Source of the DNA: a virus
Reading direction: 5' to 3' (one strand)
Virus record (IMG/VR): IMGVR_UViG_3300043449_002193
Coordinates: 1-37,190 of that record
DNA: 37,190 bases
Under the pieces are notes generated by a model. It was not told the origin of the DNA, did no database searches, and saw nothing but the letters and a program-made list of their open reading frames with translations. Position numbers and translations under genes: made by a program. Of this stretch, positions 23,794-31,563 are shown piece after piece. Numbering within the stretch: position 1 is the stretch's first letter; each line of letters begins with the position of its first letter.

Positions 23794-24711
23794 ATGACAT
23801 GTTCTGGATCTAATACTTTGGTAATTGGTCGGCCATCCAAACAACAATACGACCAACTTTGCGGTTCTGGTGGTGCCAAAACTTCTACAGGAGGTTGTGG
23901 TACTCCAGCTTGTAATTCACCTGTAGGGCCTCACGATAGAAAACTTTCACCTCGTAAGACTCGTGAAAAAGTACGTGAAGACCTGAAGGACTATGTACTT
24001 TTAATGCTGGGTGCCCCAGTTGTTAAAGTAGAGTTAGATCAACAACAATTAGATTTAGCTGTTGATCAGGCCATGAAAGTTTTTGAGGAATATGCCGGTC
24101 GAGAATTTTTCGACTACCATACATTTTTTACCAGCCCCGGCAAAAGTGTCTACAAAATGCCAGATGATATAGGCGTTATTAGGAATGTATTTTACAAAGA
24201 AACTGGTCAAATGGGATTTCAAGCATCTGATTTAGGTGGTGCTATTCCTTTAGAATATTTTTATCCCGGTGGTGGCGAAGGAGCAATGGGCGGTATGCTC
24301 AACCCTATTCAGCCTATCTGGGGTCGTGCTGGCGAGTGGGTTTTATACAAACAATATGAGCAAATGTTCAGCAGAGTTTCAAGCAATATTGGTGGCTGGG
24401 AGTGGGTTTCTGATCCGGGTTATGTGAAGTTATATCCAGTGCCTTGTCGAGCACAAAAAGTCATTGTGCATTATTTACAAAAATGCAAGGACTGGAAGGA
24501 AGTTAATCAGGCTATGCAAGAAGGTGCTTTAGCACACGCTATGATCATGCTTGGACATATTCGTGGTAAATACCAACAACCACCGGGACCGGGTGGTGGT
24601 ATGGCTCTTGATGGAGAATATATGAAGAGCAAAGGCTGGGAATTAAAAGAAAAATGGCAAGAAGAACTTATAACTAAGTTCGGAGACATTCTTCCCATCA
24701 CTCTGGATTAG
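23794..24711 (+). CDS. Neck / head-completion protein (T4 gp13-like)
   Basis: The 305-residue protein has a Gly/Cys-rich N-terminus (to about residue 45). The neck-type pattern follows: KVREDLKDYVLLMLGAPVVK, VELDQQQLDLAVDQAMKVFE and VYKMPDDIGVIRNVFY, then a C-terminal domain with YVKLYPVPCRAQKVIVHYLQ. This matches proteins that sit between portal and tail in T4-like phages. No Shine-Dalgarno is visible before the ATG at 23794, which lies a few bases from the AT-rich divergent promoter, so a leaderless message is possible. It ends with TAG, with a second in-frame TAG two codons later. Confidence 0.7.
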   Translation: MTCSGSNTLVIGRPSKQQYDQLCGSGGAKTSTGGCGTPACNSPVGPHDRKLSPRKTREKVREDLKDYVLLMLGAPVVKVELDQQQLDLAVDQAMKVFEEYAGREFFDYHTFFTSPGKSVYKMPDDIGVIRNVFYKETGQMGFQASDLGGAIPLEYFYPGGGEGAMGGMLNPIQPIWGRAGEWVLYKQYEQMFSRVSSNIGGWEWVSDPGYVKLYPVPCRAQKVIVHYLQKCKDWKEVNQAMQEGALAHAMIMLGHIRGKYQQPPGPGGGMALDGEYMKSKGWELKEKWQEELITKFGDILPITLD

Positions 24712-24721
24712 GATAATTAGC

Positions 24722-25186
24722 ATGGAAACATTTATTGGTTGGATGAAAAATCAATCTTTAACAGAATCCGAAACTCGCTACAGCGTGGAAGTAAATTTTC
24801 GCACACGCACCGACGAGGTTTTAACCCATGCTGCCAAAATTACTTTAGGTTATGCTTCTGCCGCCCTTAAAAAACATGATTTCCATGTAAAGCAAGTTTT
24901 TGAAGAAGATCCATTAAGAATTCTTGTCTCATCACGAAATTGGGATGATGGCGAATGGGTGTGTGTAGTGTCTTGGAATCCAAAGCACAAATGCTATGTG
25001 GTTTCTAAAGGCTTCTATAATAAAGATCGCAAAACAGTCTCAGTACAAGACAGCAAACATTGCGATGCTGAAAACGCTTCAGAAATTGTTGCACAAGTTC
25101 GTAATATTATGCATAATCTCAAAGATAAACCTGATCGTCACGTCGAGAAACTAAAGAAAGTGCCGATGAAAAGAGGCCCGAAGTAA
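24722..25186 (+). CDS. Conserved phage protein of unknown function
   Basis: The 154-residue protein contains YSVEVNFRTRTDEVLTHAAK, ALKKHDFHVKQVFEEDPLRI and LVSSRNWDDGEWVCVVSW: a compact alpha/beta domain that I associate with hypothetical proteins of large phages. The tail is basic. It starts 10 bases after the neck gene stop, with AGGA upstream, and ends in a one-base overlap with the Nudix gene, so three genes form one unit. Function is unknown. Confidence 0.7.
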   Translation: METFIGWMKNQSLTESETRYSVEVNFRTRTDEVLTHAAKITLGYASAALKKHDFHVKQVFEEDPLRILVSSRNWDDGEWVCVVSWNPKHKCYVVSKGFYNKDRKTVSVQDSKHCDAENASEIVAQVRNIMHNLKDKPDRHVEKLKKVPMKRGPK

Positions 25187-25644
25187 TGGGGAAGACTTGT
25201 CTTAAAAAATCTGCCGGAATAGTCTTTACTGATGGAAAGTCTATTCTTCTTTTATTGCGGGCAGAGGGGAAAAATGCTGATAGCTGGGGTTTACCCGGTG
25301 GTAAATGTGAAGAAGGCGAAACCGAGATTGAGAACGCCACAAGAGAAACAAGGGAAGAAACTGGGCTTCAAGATATTCCGGGCCAACAATTTGATTCTAT
25401 TTCTCACAGTGAAGGCAATAAAGCCTACACTGCTTTCTTTTATCAAGTAGAAAAGCCTTTTGAAGTAAAGTTGAATCACGAACACAAAGATTCAGCTTGG
25501 GTAAAGTTTGAGAACCTGAAGTCGCTTAAACTTCACCCAAAACTTAAAGCGAACATCTCTGACTATCTAAGAAAAATTCGTAAGAAGATGGCACACTTTT
25601 CAGAATGGTCGGTGCTTAAAGATCTTGAGGCTTATTTTGATTAA
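25186..25644 (+). CDS. Nudix hydrolase
   Basis: The 152-residue protein carries a complete Nudix box, G39-x5-E45-x7-R53-E54-x-x-E57-E58-x-G60-L61, in the usual place after LPGG. Nudix enzymes split nucleoside diphosphates linked to another group. Possible substrates are oxidised dNTPs, ADP-ribose, NADH or capped RNA; sequence alone does not decide. It converges on the NAD-salvage operon, with a 29-base tail overlap, so a link to NAD or ADP-ribose metabolism is tempting but unproven. Its start overlaps the preceding stop by one base. Confidence 0.9.
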   Translation: MGKTCLKKSAGIVFTDGKSILLLLRAEGKNADSWGLPGGKCEEGETEIENATRETREETGLQDIPGQQFDSISHSEGNKAYTAFFYQVEKPFEVKLNHEHKDSAWVKFENLKSLKLHPKLKANISDYLRKIRKKMAHFSEWSVLKDLEAYFD

Positions 25645-25900
25645 TGAGATCATCAACACTTTCTGCTTCTTCGATCCAATTATCTAAGGATTCACTTAAA
25701 AGCTTTGCTGCTTCTAAATTCATCGTAAACCGCAGAGTGTTTATTCTTTCGACCGGCACAATAGTTTGGTCTTTAGGCTCATGACAAATTTCTGAAAGAG
25801 TCAAAACTGCTTCTATTTCAGGAACCAATACTGTGCCTCCATCGGTTTTTCTACCCAAGAAAAGTCTAATGTTTCTGGCTGTTCCAATTAAAGATTGCAT
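25616..25900 (-). CDS. Small protein at the end of the NAD-salvage operon
   Basis: The ATG at 25898-25900 follows GGGAG by 6 nt and gives 94 residues; an earlier frame start lacks a ribosome site. The protein is acidic, with a strand-rich first half (NIRLFLGRKTDGGTVLVPEI) and a helical end (EAAKLLSESLDNWIEEAE). No family is recognised. It begins 13 bases inside the end of the NadD-like gene, so it is co-translated with it. Confidence 0.6.
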   Translation of the reverse strand: MQSLIGTARNIRLFLGRKTDGGTVLVPEIEAVLTLSEICHEPKDQTIVPVERINTLRFTMNLEAAKLLSESLDNWIEEAESVDDLINQNKPQDL

Positions 25901-26484
25901 GATTTGCTCCCATATAAACAGTTTTGATTGATATAAGTCCAAACATTTGGACTTACCATGTTGCAAGCTTCTTCATTTGCTTCTGTGATTGCAGTTCTGA
26001 CTTTAGTTGAACTTAGATTGTAGTCAACTTTTATCAATTTGTGTGGATCTACATTGTACCAAGTTGCAGTTGACTCTTCTCCTGTTCGTGTAATGACAAT
26101 AAAGGGATTGTATAACACAATCCATTGCCCACGATCCCATGATTCGAGAATGACATTTGCATTATCCATGCCAATCACAATGTGAAAATCAATGTCTTGA
26201 AACGAGGCTTTAAGACCCAACATAGTTTCATACATCGACCCCGAATGTTGTTTGTCAATTTCCCACGAACAAAGCTTTACAAAAGGCATTTTTTGGCAAG
26301 CCAATGCAAGCATGGCCCATCTATGATAAATGGGAGTGGGGTCTTTTCCAAATTTATGATTCCAACACGGCATGAGCCAAATATCAAATCCTGTTTCATC
26401 ATGAATCTTTTGACAGATGAATTCATGAGCCAAGGTTACAGGATCGAATGCTCCGCCGAACAAAGCCACTTGTTTTTTGTTCAT
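25888..26484 (-). CDS. nadD: NadD-like nicotinate-nucleotide adenylyltransferase
   Basis: The 198-residue protein has the nucleotidylyltransferase N-terminal motif GGAFDP (residues 10-15) followed by TLAH (17-20), and the C-terminal SSTKVR motif (158-163) that binds ATP phosphates. It should convert nicotinate mononucleotide plus ATP to deamido-NAD; specificity for the nicotinate over the nicotinamide form is inferred from its neighbours. The first His of HxGH is Thr, as in the wider T/HxGH superfamily, and the Gly is Ala, a point to test. It overlaps the NAD synthetase stop (ATGA), which fixes the start at 26484. Confidence 0.85.
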   Translation of the reverse strand: MNKKQVALFGGAFDPVTLAHEFICQKIHDETGFDIWLMPCWNHKFGKDPTPIYHRWAMLALACQKMPFVKLCSWEIDKQHSGSMYETMLGLKASFQDIDFHIVIGMDNANVILESWDRGQWIVLYNPFIVITRTGEESTATWYNVDPHKLIKVDYNLSSTKVRTAITEANEEACNMVSPNVWTYINQNCLYGSKSCNL

Positions 26485-28481
26485 TTTGGCAACCACACAC
26501 TAGGATCAGCATCAGATGGCATTCGCCAGTCTCCACGAGGCGACAGGCTTACAGAGCCAACTTTTGGTCCATCGGGCACACAATTTCGTTTGAATTGCTG
26601 GCTGAAAAATCTGCGTAAAAAAGTGTTCAAGGTAGTTTCAATTACGTATTTTGAATACCCTTTTGAAAACTGTGCATGTTCCGCAAGATAAAAAAGCTTT
26701 TCAGGAGAAAAACCAAACTTGATAAAGTTTGCCAAGAAGAAATCGTGCAGTTCATAAGGTCCAATGCTGTCTTCTGTTGATTGTTCAATTTCGCCTGATT
26801 TACTTGGTGGCAAAAGCTCAGGAGAGATTGTGGTTTCAAGAATACTGATGAGTGCTTTTTGAAGATTGGAATCAGCAATTGTTTCTGTATCGGTTGCAAA
26901 TTGCACAACTGAACGAACCAAGGTTTTCGGCACTGAACAATTGACATTGTACATGCTCATGTGGTCGCCATTGTAAGTACACCAACCAAGAGCAAGTTCA
27001 GAGAGATCGCCTGTTCCTAAAACAAATCCACGACTCATGAGAATTTTTGTTCGCTCTCTGGCCTGAACATTTTCAAAGACCAAATCTTGTCTTTGCGATA
27101 TCGGAACCGACTGCAAAGCTTTTTCGAATTCATCAAGAGGCAAATTGAAATCGACGATTCCAAAAGGTTTGTGATTTAACGCCTTGAACGTAGCGAGACA
27201 AATAGGTCGAATGTCAATGGTTTCTTGTGAAATGCCAAGCTCTGTCATTAGCGAAAGAGCATTATTTTTGGTTTTGGAAGTGGTTCCAAAACCGGGCAGG
27301 GTGATGCCGTGAATTTTCTTTATATCAACCCCAGCAGATTTGAAAGCCTTTACTGCCACCAACAAAGCTAGCGTAGAATCTAATCCACCGGAAACACCAA
27401 TATAGATGTCGCCGAAACTTGTGGCTTCCAGTCTTTTTAGAAGGCCAGCACATTGAATTCCAAAAACTTCTGCACAACGCCTTTTCCTCAAGGCTTGATC
27501 CTTTGGAACAAACGGTGAACTATCAATTTCTCGTTTAAGGTTTAGAGTGATATTTTGTGAAGAAGTGGTTACAAGATCGATAAAACGGAATTGTCGTTCA
27601 ATCAATCTATTTGAATCTCCAAAACTGGTAATTTTAAGACGTTCATTTTGAAGCCTTTCTACATCGATATCGACGCTTGTATGCCAGCCAGAATCGCAAA
27701 CAAAGCCGTTGTTTCCTACACGATCTGTTTCGGCAAGCACTTGACCATTTTCAGCAATCAAACAATGTCCTCCAAATACAAGATCGCTCGTAGACTCGGA
27801 TGGCCCGGCAGAGGCGTAAGCATACGCAGAAATACACCTAGCAGATTGATTTTTCACCAAATCCACTCGATATTCATTTTTGCCTACTGTTTCATTGGAT
27901 GCCGATAAATTGACAATCAGATTGGCCCCTCTGATTGAGGCGAAACTACTTGGAGGAATCGGCATCCATAAATCCTCACAGATTTCCGCAAAAACGGACA
28001 AGGGGCCAAAATTGAAAATTAAATCAATACCAAAAGGCACCATGTCGTCTTGAGCAAACAAAACTTCTTTTGGTTCATCTCCATTAGCTGCCCGAAACCA
28101 TCTGCTTTCGTAGAATTCCGAATAGTTTGGAATATTTGTCTTGGGGACAATCCCCTGAACCTTGCCGTTTTGAATTGCAAACGCACAATTGAAGAGTTCG
28201 TTCCCAACCACAAATGGAGCACCTACAAATACCAATTGGTCATTGCGTTTGGTGTGCTCGGCAATTTCCAAAATTGCATTTGTGGTGTGTTTATGCAGTA
28301 TTGATTGTCGAAATAGATCCCCGCAAGTGTAACCAGTAACACACAATTCTGGAAATACCACCACATCTGCATCTTTGTTTTGAGCAAGATGCAAAATGAT
28401 TTGTGAAGCATTATTTGCTGGATTTCCAACAAATACCTTGGGGGAGCAAACAGCTACTCGTGCAAATCCAAACAGGTTCAT
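26481..28481 (-). CDS. nadE: Glutamine-dependent NAD+ synthetase
   Basis: The 666-residue protein has the two-domain layout and length of bacterial glutamine-dependent NadE. The nitrilase-type glutaminase domain shows the full triad: Glu45 (FPELCVTGY), Lys114 (GIVPKTNIPNY) and Cys168 (AEICEDLW). The synthetase domain has the PP-loop SGGLDS at 364-369 and LGTGDLSELALGWCTYNGDH further on. It turns deamido-NAD into NAD+ using glutamine and ATP. The ATG at 28481 lies 7 nt after the upstream stop; an in-frame TTG six codons earlier is less likely. All catalytic residues are present, so it should be active. Confidence 0.95.
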   Translation of the reverse strand: MNLFGFARVAVCSPKVFVGNPANNASQIILHLAQNKDADVVVFPELCVTGYTCGDLFRQSILHKHTTNAILEIAEHTKRNDQLVFVGAPFVVGNELFNCAFAIQNGKVQGIVPKTNIPNYSEFYESRWFRAANGDEPKEVLFAQDDMVPFGIDLIFNFGPLSVFAEICEDLWMPIPPSSFASIRGANLIVNLSASNETVGKNEYRVDLVKNQSARCISAYAYASAGPSESTSDLVFGGHCLIAENGQVLAETDRVGNNGFVCDSGWHTSVDIDVERLQNERLKITSFGDSNRLIERQFRFIDLVTTSSQNITLNLKREIDSSPFVPKDQALRKRRCAEVFGIQCAGLLKRLEATSFGDIYIGVSGGLDSTLALLVAVKAFKSAGVDIKKIHGITLPGFGTTSKTKNNALSLMTELGISQETIDIRPICLATFKALNHKPFGIVDFNLPLDEFEKALQSVPISQRQDLVFENVQARERTKILMSRGFVLGTGDLSELALGWCTYNGDHMSMYNVNCSVPKTLVRSVVQFATDTETIADSNLQKALISILETTISPELLPPSKSGEIEQSTEDSIGPYELHDFFLANFIKFGFSPEKLFYLAEHAQFSKGYSKYVIETTLNTFLRRFFSQQFKRNCVPDGPKVGSVSLSPRGDWRMPSDADPSVWLPK

Positions 28482-28488
28482 GGTATTT

Positions 28489-29652
28489 TTAGGAATCAAG
28501 AGGAGTTTTGAAGAAAGTCCAACGAGCTACACGCAGAGCATCTTTATCACCAATTGCCTTGGTGGGAGAATCACTTATTTTGACAACGGGAACATTATTA
28601 CACTCAGCCAATTTAATGACCATATTAAGTGCAGGAGAGTTCTCGAAGTCGTTAGTGAAGTTTGTACCAATTCCGAAAGCTGTATTAATTTTGCCTGCAC
28701 AACATTTGGCAATCTCCACAGCCTTCTCTGGATTGAGCCCATCGCTGAAGACGATTGTTTTCGTGATAGGTGCAATATTCAATTTTTGGTAGGCGGCTAT
28801 GGTTTTTGCTGCAAATTCAAGAGGATTACCTGAATCATGCCTCACGCCGTCAAACAATCGTGCCAGTACGTCGTCGAAATCTTCAAAAAAGATATCAGAC
28901 TGAAAAGTGTCTGTGAGAGCAGTTCCCAATCGACCCTTGTAAACCCTTTGCCATATTTTCAAAGCTTCCCGATTGGCATGTCTCAAACTTTCCAAAGCTG
29001 ATATTCCCATGATCCATTCATGTGCCATTGTTCCCAATGGACGTATATTGTGCTTATGAGCCAAGTGAACATTGCTCGTGCCTTGAAAAGTTGAAAACGC
29101 TTTCAGGACTTCAACAGCTAAATCTTGAACGGCAAAGCTGCGACGACGACGAGTGCCGAAATCTGTGAAACTGAACCCATCAAGTGTTTTGCCTTTTTTA
29201 TGCAATTTTTGAGCTTGTGTGCCTAAATCAGTGTCCCAATTAGTATCACAATGCAGAAAAAACAATTCAGAAATCAAGGCCATCAAAGGAACCTCCCAAA
29301 GGATGGTGCGTTCCCATGTTCCTGCGATTTCAAGTTTAAGTTCACCTCTATGAACTTCCCATTGTACTTCATTGGGATCGAAACGATAATTTTTCAAGTA
29401 TTGAATGTAATCTTCTCCAAGCCACGGCAAGGTCTCCCGTAGCCAAGAACATTGATCTTCGGTCATGATAAGATATTGCATCTCATCAAGTTGTGTGGCA
29501 AATGCTTGTGCAAAATTGGAATTAAACTTCCCTTCTGGACGACGATTATTGAAGATATATCGCACAGGAACATTCTGTCGATAATTCAAGACCGCCTTTT
29601 GCATGGTGAGCTTGTAAAGATCGGTATCAAGAATGGATCGAATAATTGTCAT
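28489..29652 (-). CDS. pncB: Nicotinate phosphoribosyltransferase
   Basis: From the ATG at 29650-29652 the protein is 387 residues, similar to E. coli PncB. It carries its signature blocks: FGTRRRR (165-171), QGTSNVHLAHKH (190-201), LGTMAHEWIMG (206-216), DGVRHDSGNP (268-277) and FSDGLNPEKA, FGIGTNFTND further on. It joins nicotinate and phosphoribosyl pyrophosphate to give nicotinate mononucleotide, the first step of the Preiss-Handler route. The frame extends upstream into the tRNA but that part is not coding. It lies 36 nt beyond the tRNA in the same operon. Confidence 0.95.
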   Translation of the reverse strand: MTIIRSILDTDLYKLTMQKAVLNYRQNVPVRYIFNNRRPEGKFNSNFAQAFATQLDEMQYLIMTEDQCSWLRETLPWLGEDYIQYLKNYRFDPNEVQWEVHRGELKLEIAGTWERTILWEVPLMALISELFFLHCDTNWDTDLGTQAQKLHKKGKTLDGFSFTDFGTRRRRSFAVQDLAVEVLKAFSTFQGTSNVHLAHKHNIRPLGTMAHEWIMGISALESLRHANREALKIWQRVYKGRLGTALTDTFQSDIFFEDFDDVLARLFDGVRHDSGNPLEFAAKTIAAYQKLNIAPITKTIVFSDGLNPEKAVEIAKCCAGKINTAFGIGTNFTNDFENSPALNMVIKLAECNNVPVVKISDSPTKAIGDKDALRVARWTFFKTPLDS

Positions 29653-29688
29653 GTTGAAGTCTTTCAACTGTGAACGGAAGAGTGGAAA

Positions 29689-29761
29689 TGCATCCTGTGG
29701 GACTCGAACCCACAACTGGCAAATTTAGAGTTTGCCGCTCTACCAATTGAGCTAAGGATGC
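29689..29761 (-). tRNA. Amber-suppressor-type tRNA, anticodon CUA
   Basis: The minus strand folds as a full cloverleaf: acceptor GCATCCT/AGGATGC, D stem GCTC/GAGC with AATTGGTA loop, anticodon stem GCAAA/TTTGC, T stem GTGGG/CCCAC with TTCGAGT loop. The anticodon loop is CTCTAAA, so U33 is present and the anticodon is CUA, reading UAG. The variable loop is short (5 nt), which excludes Leu, Ser and bacterial Tyr types. The discriminator is A and no CCA is encoded. The loop differs from the usual tRNA-Trp loop CTCCAAA by one base, as in the known E. coli Su7 suppressor. It lies 5 nt after the VWA-like gene stop and is probably cut from the operon transcript. Confidence 0.9.
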
Positions 29762-29766
29762 AAAGG

Positions 29767-30423
29767 TTAGTTTTGTGAAGCTTGATCGTATTTTCTTTGC
29801 AAAGGAGTCAAATCTTCAGATGGTCCTCCAGAACCCAAAGCTTTGTTTTGAGCCCTGATCACATCAGCTATGAATTCAGGAATATTTGTTATCACACCCT
29901 TTTCTGATTCGTCAATAATCTCACAGAGCGAGAAACTGTTTGAAGCAAACCGTGAGAAGAACTGTTGGTCAGATGTGTCGCCAACGCCAATGAACAAAGA
30001 AACAAATGACTCCAATGCTTCTGAAGAAATTGCCCTAGCTATGGCTCTTTTCACATCATTGATTGAGCCTTCGCTGTAGGCGTCCTTAGAATCAGCAACG
30101 ACATAAAACATGGCATTGCAGTTGTAGCCGTCAGCATTCAGTAATTCTGCACACTCAATTAGTTGATAAATTGCCTCAGCACAACTGTCCTTAAGCAAAC
30201 CTTCAGATGTAATTTTCGACTTGAATTTTTGATTCAAAATGTGTGCAGGAACGAACTGATGATGCAGAGATCGAAAAGGTGTGGCCATGTAATTGTGATT
30301 GCAAACAACTGACTCTGATGCCAGACCTTCGATTGTTTGATACAAAGCCTCCAAGTCCACGTAAATCTTGCCACCTTCACTAGTTAATCCCGATACAAGC
30401 GTGAGTTCTTTCGAAGTAACCAT
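29767..30423 (-). CDS. VWA-like domain protein
   Basis: The 218-residue protein has alternating strands and helices consistent with a von Willebrand A-like fold: GKIYVDLEALYQTI, then NAMFYVVADSKDAYSEGS, VKRAIARAIS and FVSLFIGVGD, with helical C-terminus. The metal-site DxSxS motif is not evident at the first strand, though DSKDAYS is loosely similar. AAGGGG precedes the ATG. VWA-like proteins usually serve as assembly or partner-binding modules. Its place between the Thg1/membrane-protein genes and the tRNA suggests a role in the same system. The fold call is moderate. Confidence 0.6.
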   Translation of the reverse strand: MVTSKELTLVSGLTSEGGKIYVDLEALYQTIEGLASESVVCNHNYMATPFRSLHHQFVPAHILNQKFKSKITSEGLLKDSCAEAIYQLIECAELLNADGYNCNAMFYVVADSKDAYSEGSINDVKRAIARAISSEALESFVSLFIGVGDTSDQQFFSRFASNSFSLCEIIDESEKGVITNIPEFIADVIRAQNKALGSGGPSEDLTPLQRKYDQASQN

Positions 30424-30520
30424 CTTTTGCCCCTTTGTTGTTAATCAACTCAGGCTATTCTACGGTTGCTTCGGGGTGTGATAAACCAAAAGTGAACAAA
30501 ATTTTTAGCCATTTTGGCCT

Positions 30521-30742
30521 TTAATCATCTTCGCTGTCATAATCATCGTCATCGCCGTAATTGAATGGATCACCACCGTACTTCCACCAATTGGCCGGAT
30601 CTCTCAAGTCTTTCTCTCTTTCTGCTTGGCCAGTTTTTTTAGCAAGAGATCCAAGCATTAAAGTGTTAAAGATAAACGTGAGAATGCTTCCGGCTATTAT
30701 TCCTAGCAAGAAAACAAGCAAATCATTGTTCTGACTTTCCAT
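30521..30742 (-). CDS. Small single-pass membrane protein
   Basis: The 73-residue product has one transmembrane helix (about residues 8-30, LLVFLLGIIAGSILTFIF) and a soluble tail. The tail turns from basic (KKTGQAEREKD) to very acidic at the end (GDDDDYDSEDD). It overlaps the end of the Thg1-like gene by 20 bases and has no strong ribosome site of its own, so it depends on translation of that gene. Function is unknown. The 97 bases after it towards the VWA gene's upstream side (30424-30520) show only a weak GCCA/TGGC hairpin. Confidence 0.65.
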   Translation of the reverse strand: MESQNNDLLVFLLGIIAGSILTFIFNTLMLGSLAKKTGQAEREKDLRDPANWWKYGGDPFNYGDDDDYDSEDD

Positions 30743-31562
30743 TTGTAATTGAATCCTTCAATTCTGGCACCGCTCCATGTAGTAAAACTTCCGTCTTATT
30801 AGCAATTTTTGTAAAGACAGGAAGAGCCTCTGCTCGGACAATCGTCCTACGAATGTCCAAATCTGGCTTTTGTCGTGCGTGGTGTTTTTCAGGAAGAGAT
30901 GCAAGTTCTTCCACCGTGTAGGCACGATATAATTGATGCCTTCTTACATAAGTACCACGCTTGAAAAATTCAGGATAATTATTCCAATTGATTCCTTTAG
31001 CAAAAAGCATTTCTTGAAGATGCGATACATTCTTTTTAAAACACTCCTTGTCACTGTAGACAGATCTTGCAGCCATTTGAACAGAGTTGCGAGTTGCATC
31101 TTGTTCTCGCCAAATAAAACAATTAACAGCTTCGATTTCGTTAGGGACTTGAAAGACTCGACAATCAAAGACTGGCAATTTGTCTGCTTTCTCAGGCAGA
31201 AAATCTGGAAGTCTTTTGTTGAAAAAAGCCGTGCCAGTTGCAGCTAAGACAGATGCCATCTTTTGGAGTTTTCCACCAAAGAAAATCTTGGTGTCCCATT
31301 CCTGTGCAAGCCACACCAGACTTATCTCATCTGACTGAGTATAGCCGCAACGAGCATCAGTTTCTTGAACTAAGAACTTGGTTGTTTCAACCATAAGTTC
31401 AGAAAGTCTGTCATCGTATGGTCTTTTCAATCCTCTAGTAAAGCTGTGAAAAGCTCTACCATCAAGACGAGCAATTACTGGTGCCATAGGCATGAAAGTT
31501 TGATCAGTGAAACGGCCTTCATACCATTTCATTCTGTCGCCAAGTTTAGTTTTGTCGCTCAT
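30723..31562 (-). CDS. thg1: Thg1-like 3'-5' RNA polymerase (tRNAHis guanylyltransferase family)
   Basis: The 279-residue protein shows the family's catalytic blocks: ARLDGRAFHSFTRGL with Asp34, and GYTQSDEISLVW with Asp78-Glu79. These are the carboxylates that hold the two metals of the reversed-polymerase active site. The size matches eukaryotic Thg1. Bacterial and phage Thg1-like proteins add nucleotides to the 5' end of truncated tRNAs using a template, so tRNA 5'-end repair is the likely role. The RNA ligase gene ends 1 base upstream, strongly suggesting joint action. All key residues are present. Confidence 0.9.
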   Translation of the reverse strand: MSDKTKLGDRMKWYEGRFTDQTFMPMAPVIARLDGRAFHSFTRGLKRPYDDRLSELMVETTKFLVQETDARCGYTQSDEISLVWLAQEWDTKIFFGGKLQKMASVLAATGTAFFNKRLPDFLPEKADKLPVFDCRVFQVPNEIEAVNCFIWREQDATRNSVQMAARSVYSDKECFKKNVSHLQEMLFAKGINWNNYPEFFKRGTYVRRHQLYRAYTVEELASLPEKHHARQKPDLDIRRTIVRAEALPVFTKIANKTEVLLHGAVPELKDSITNGKSEQ

Positions 31563-31563
31563 A

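Noticed and set aside
26481-29652. NARP1 or NARP2 NAD+ reconstitution system
   Set aside because: Those use ADP-ribose pyrophosphate synthesis or nicotinamide phosphoribosyltransferase. The genes here are of the nicotinate (Preiss-Handler) type.
29653-29715. N-terminal extension of the nicotinate phosphoribosyltransferase reading frame
   Set aside because: These codons run into the 3' part of the tRNA. The ATG at 29652 matches the family's usual start, so the extension is not coding.
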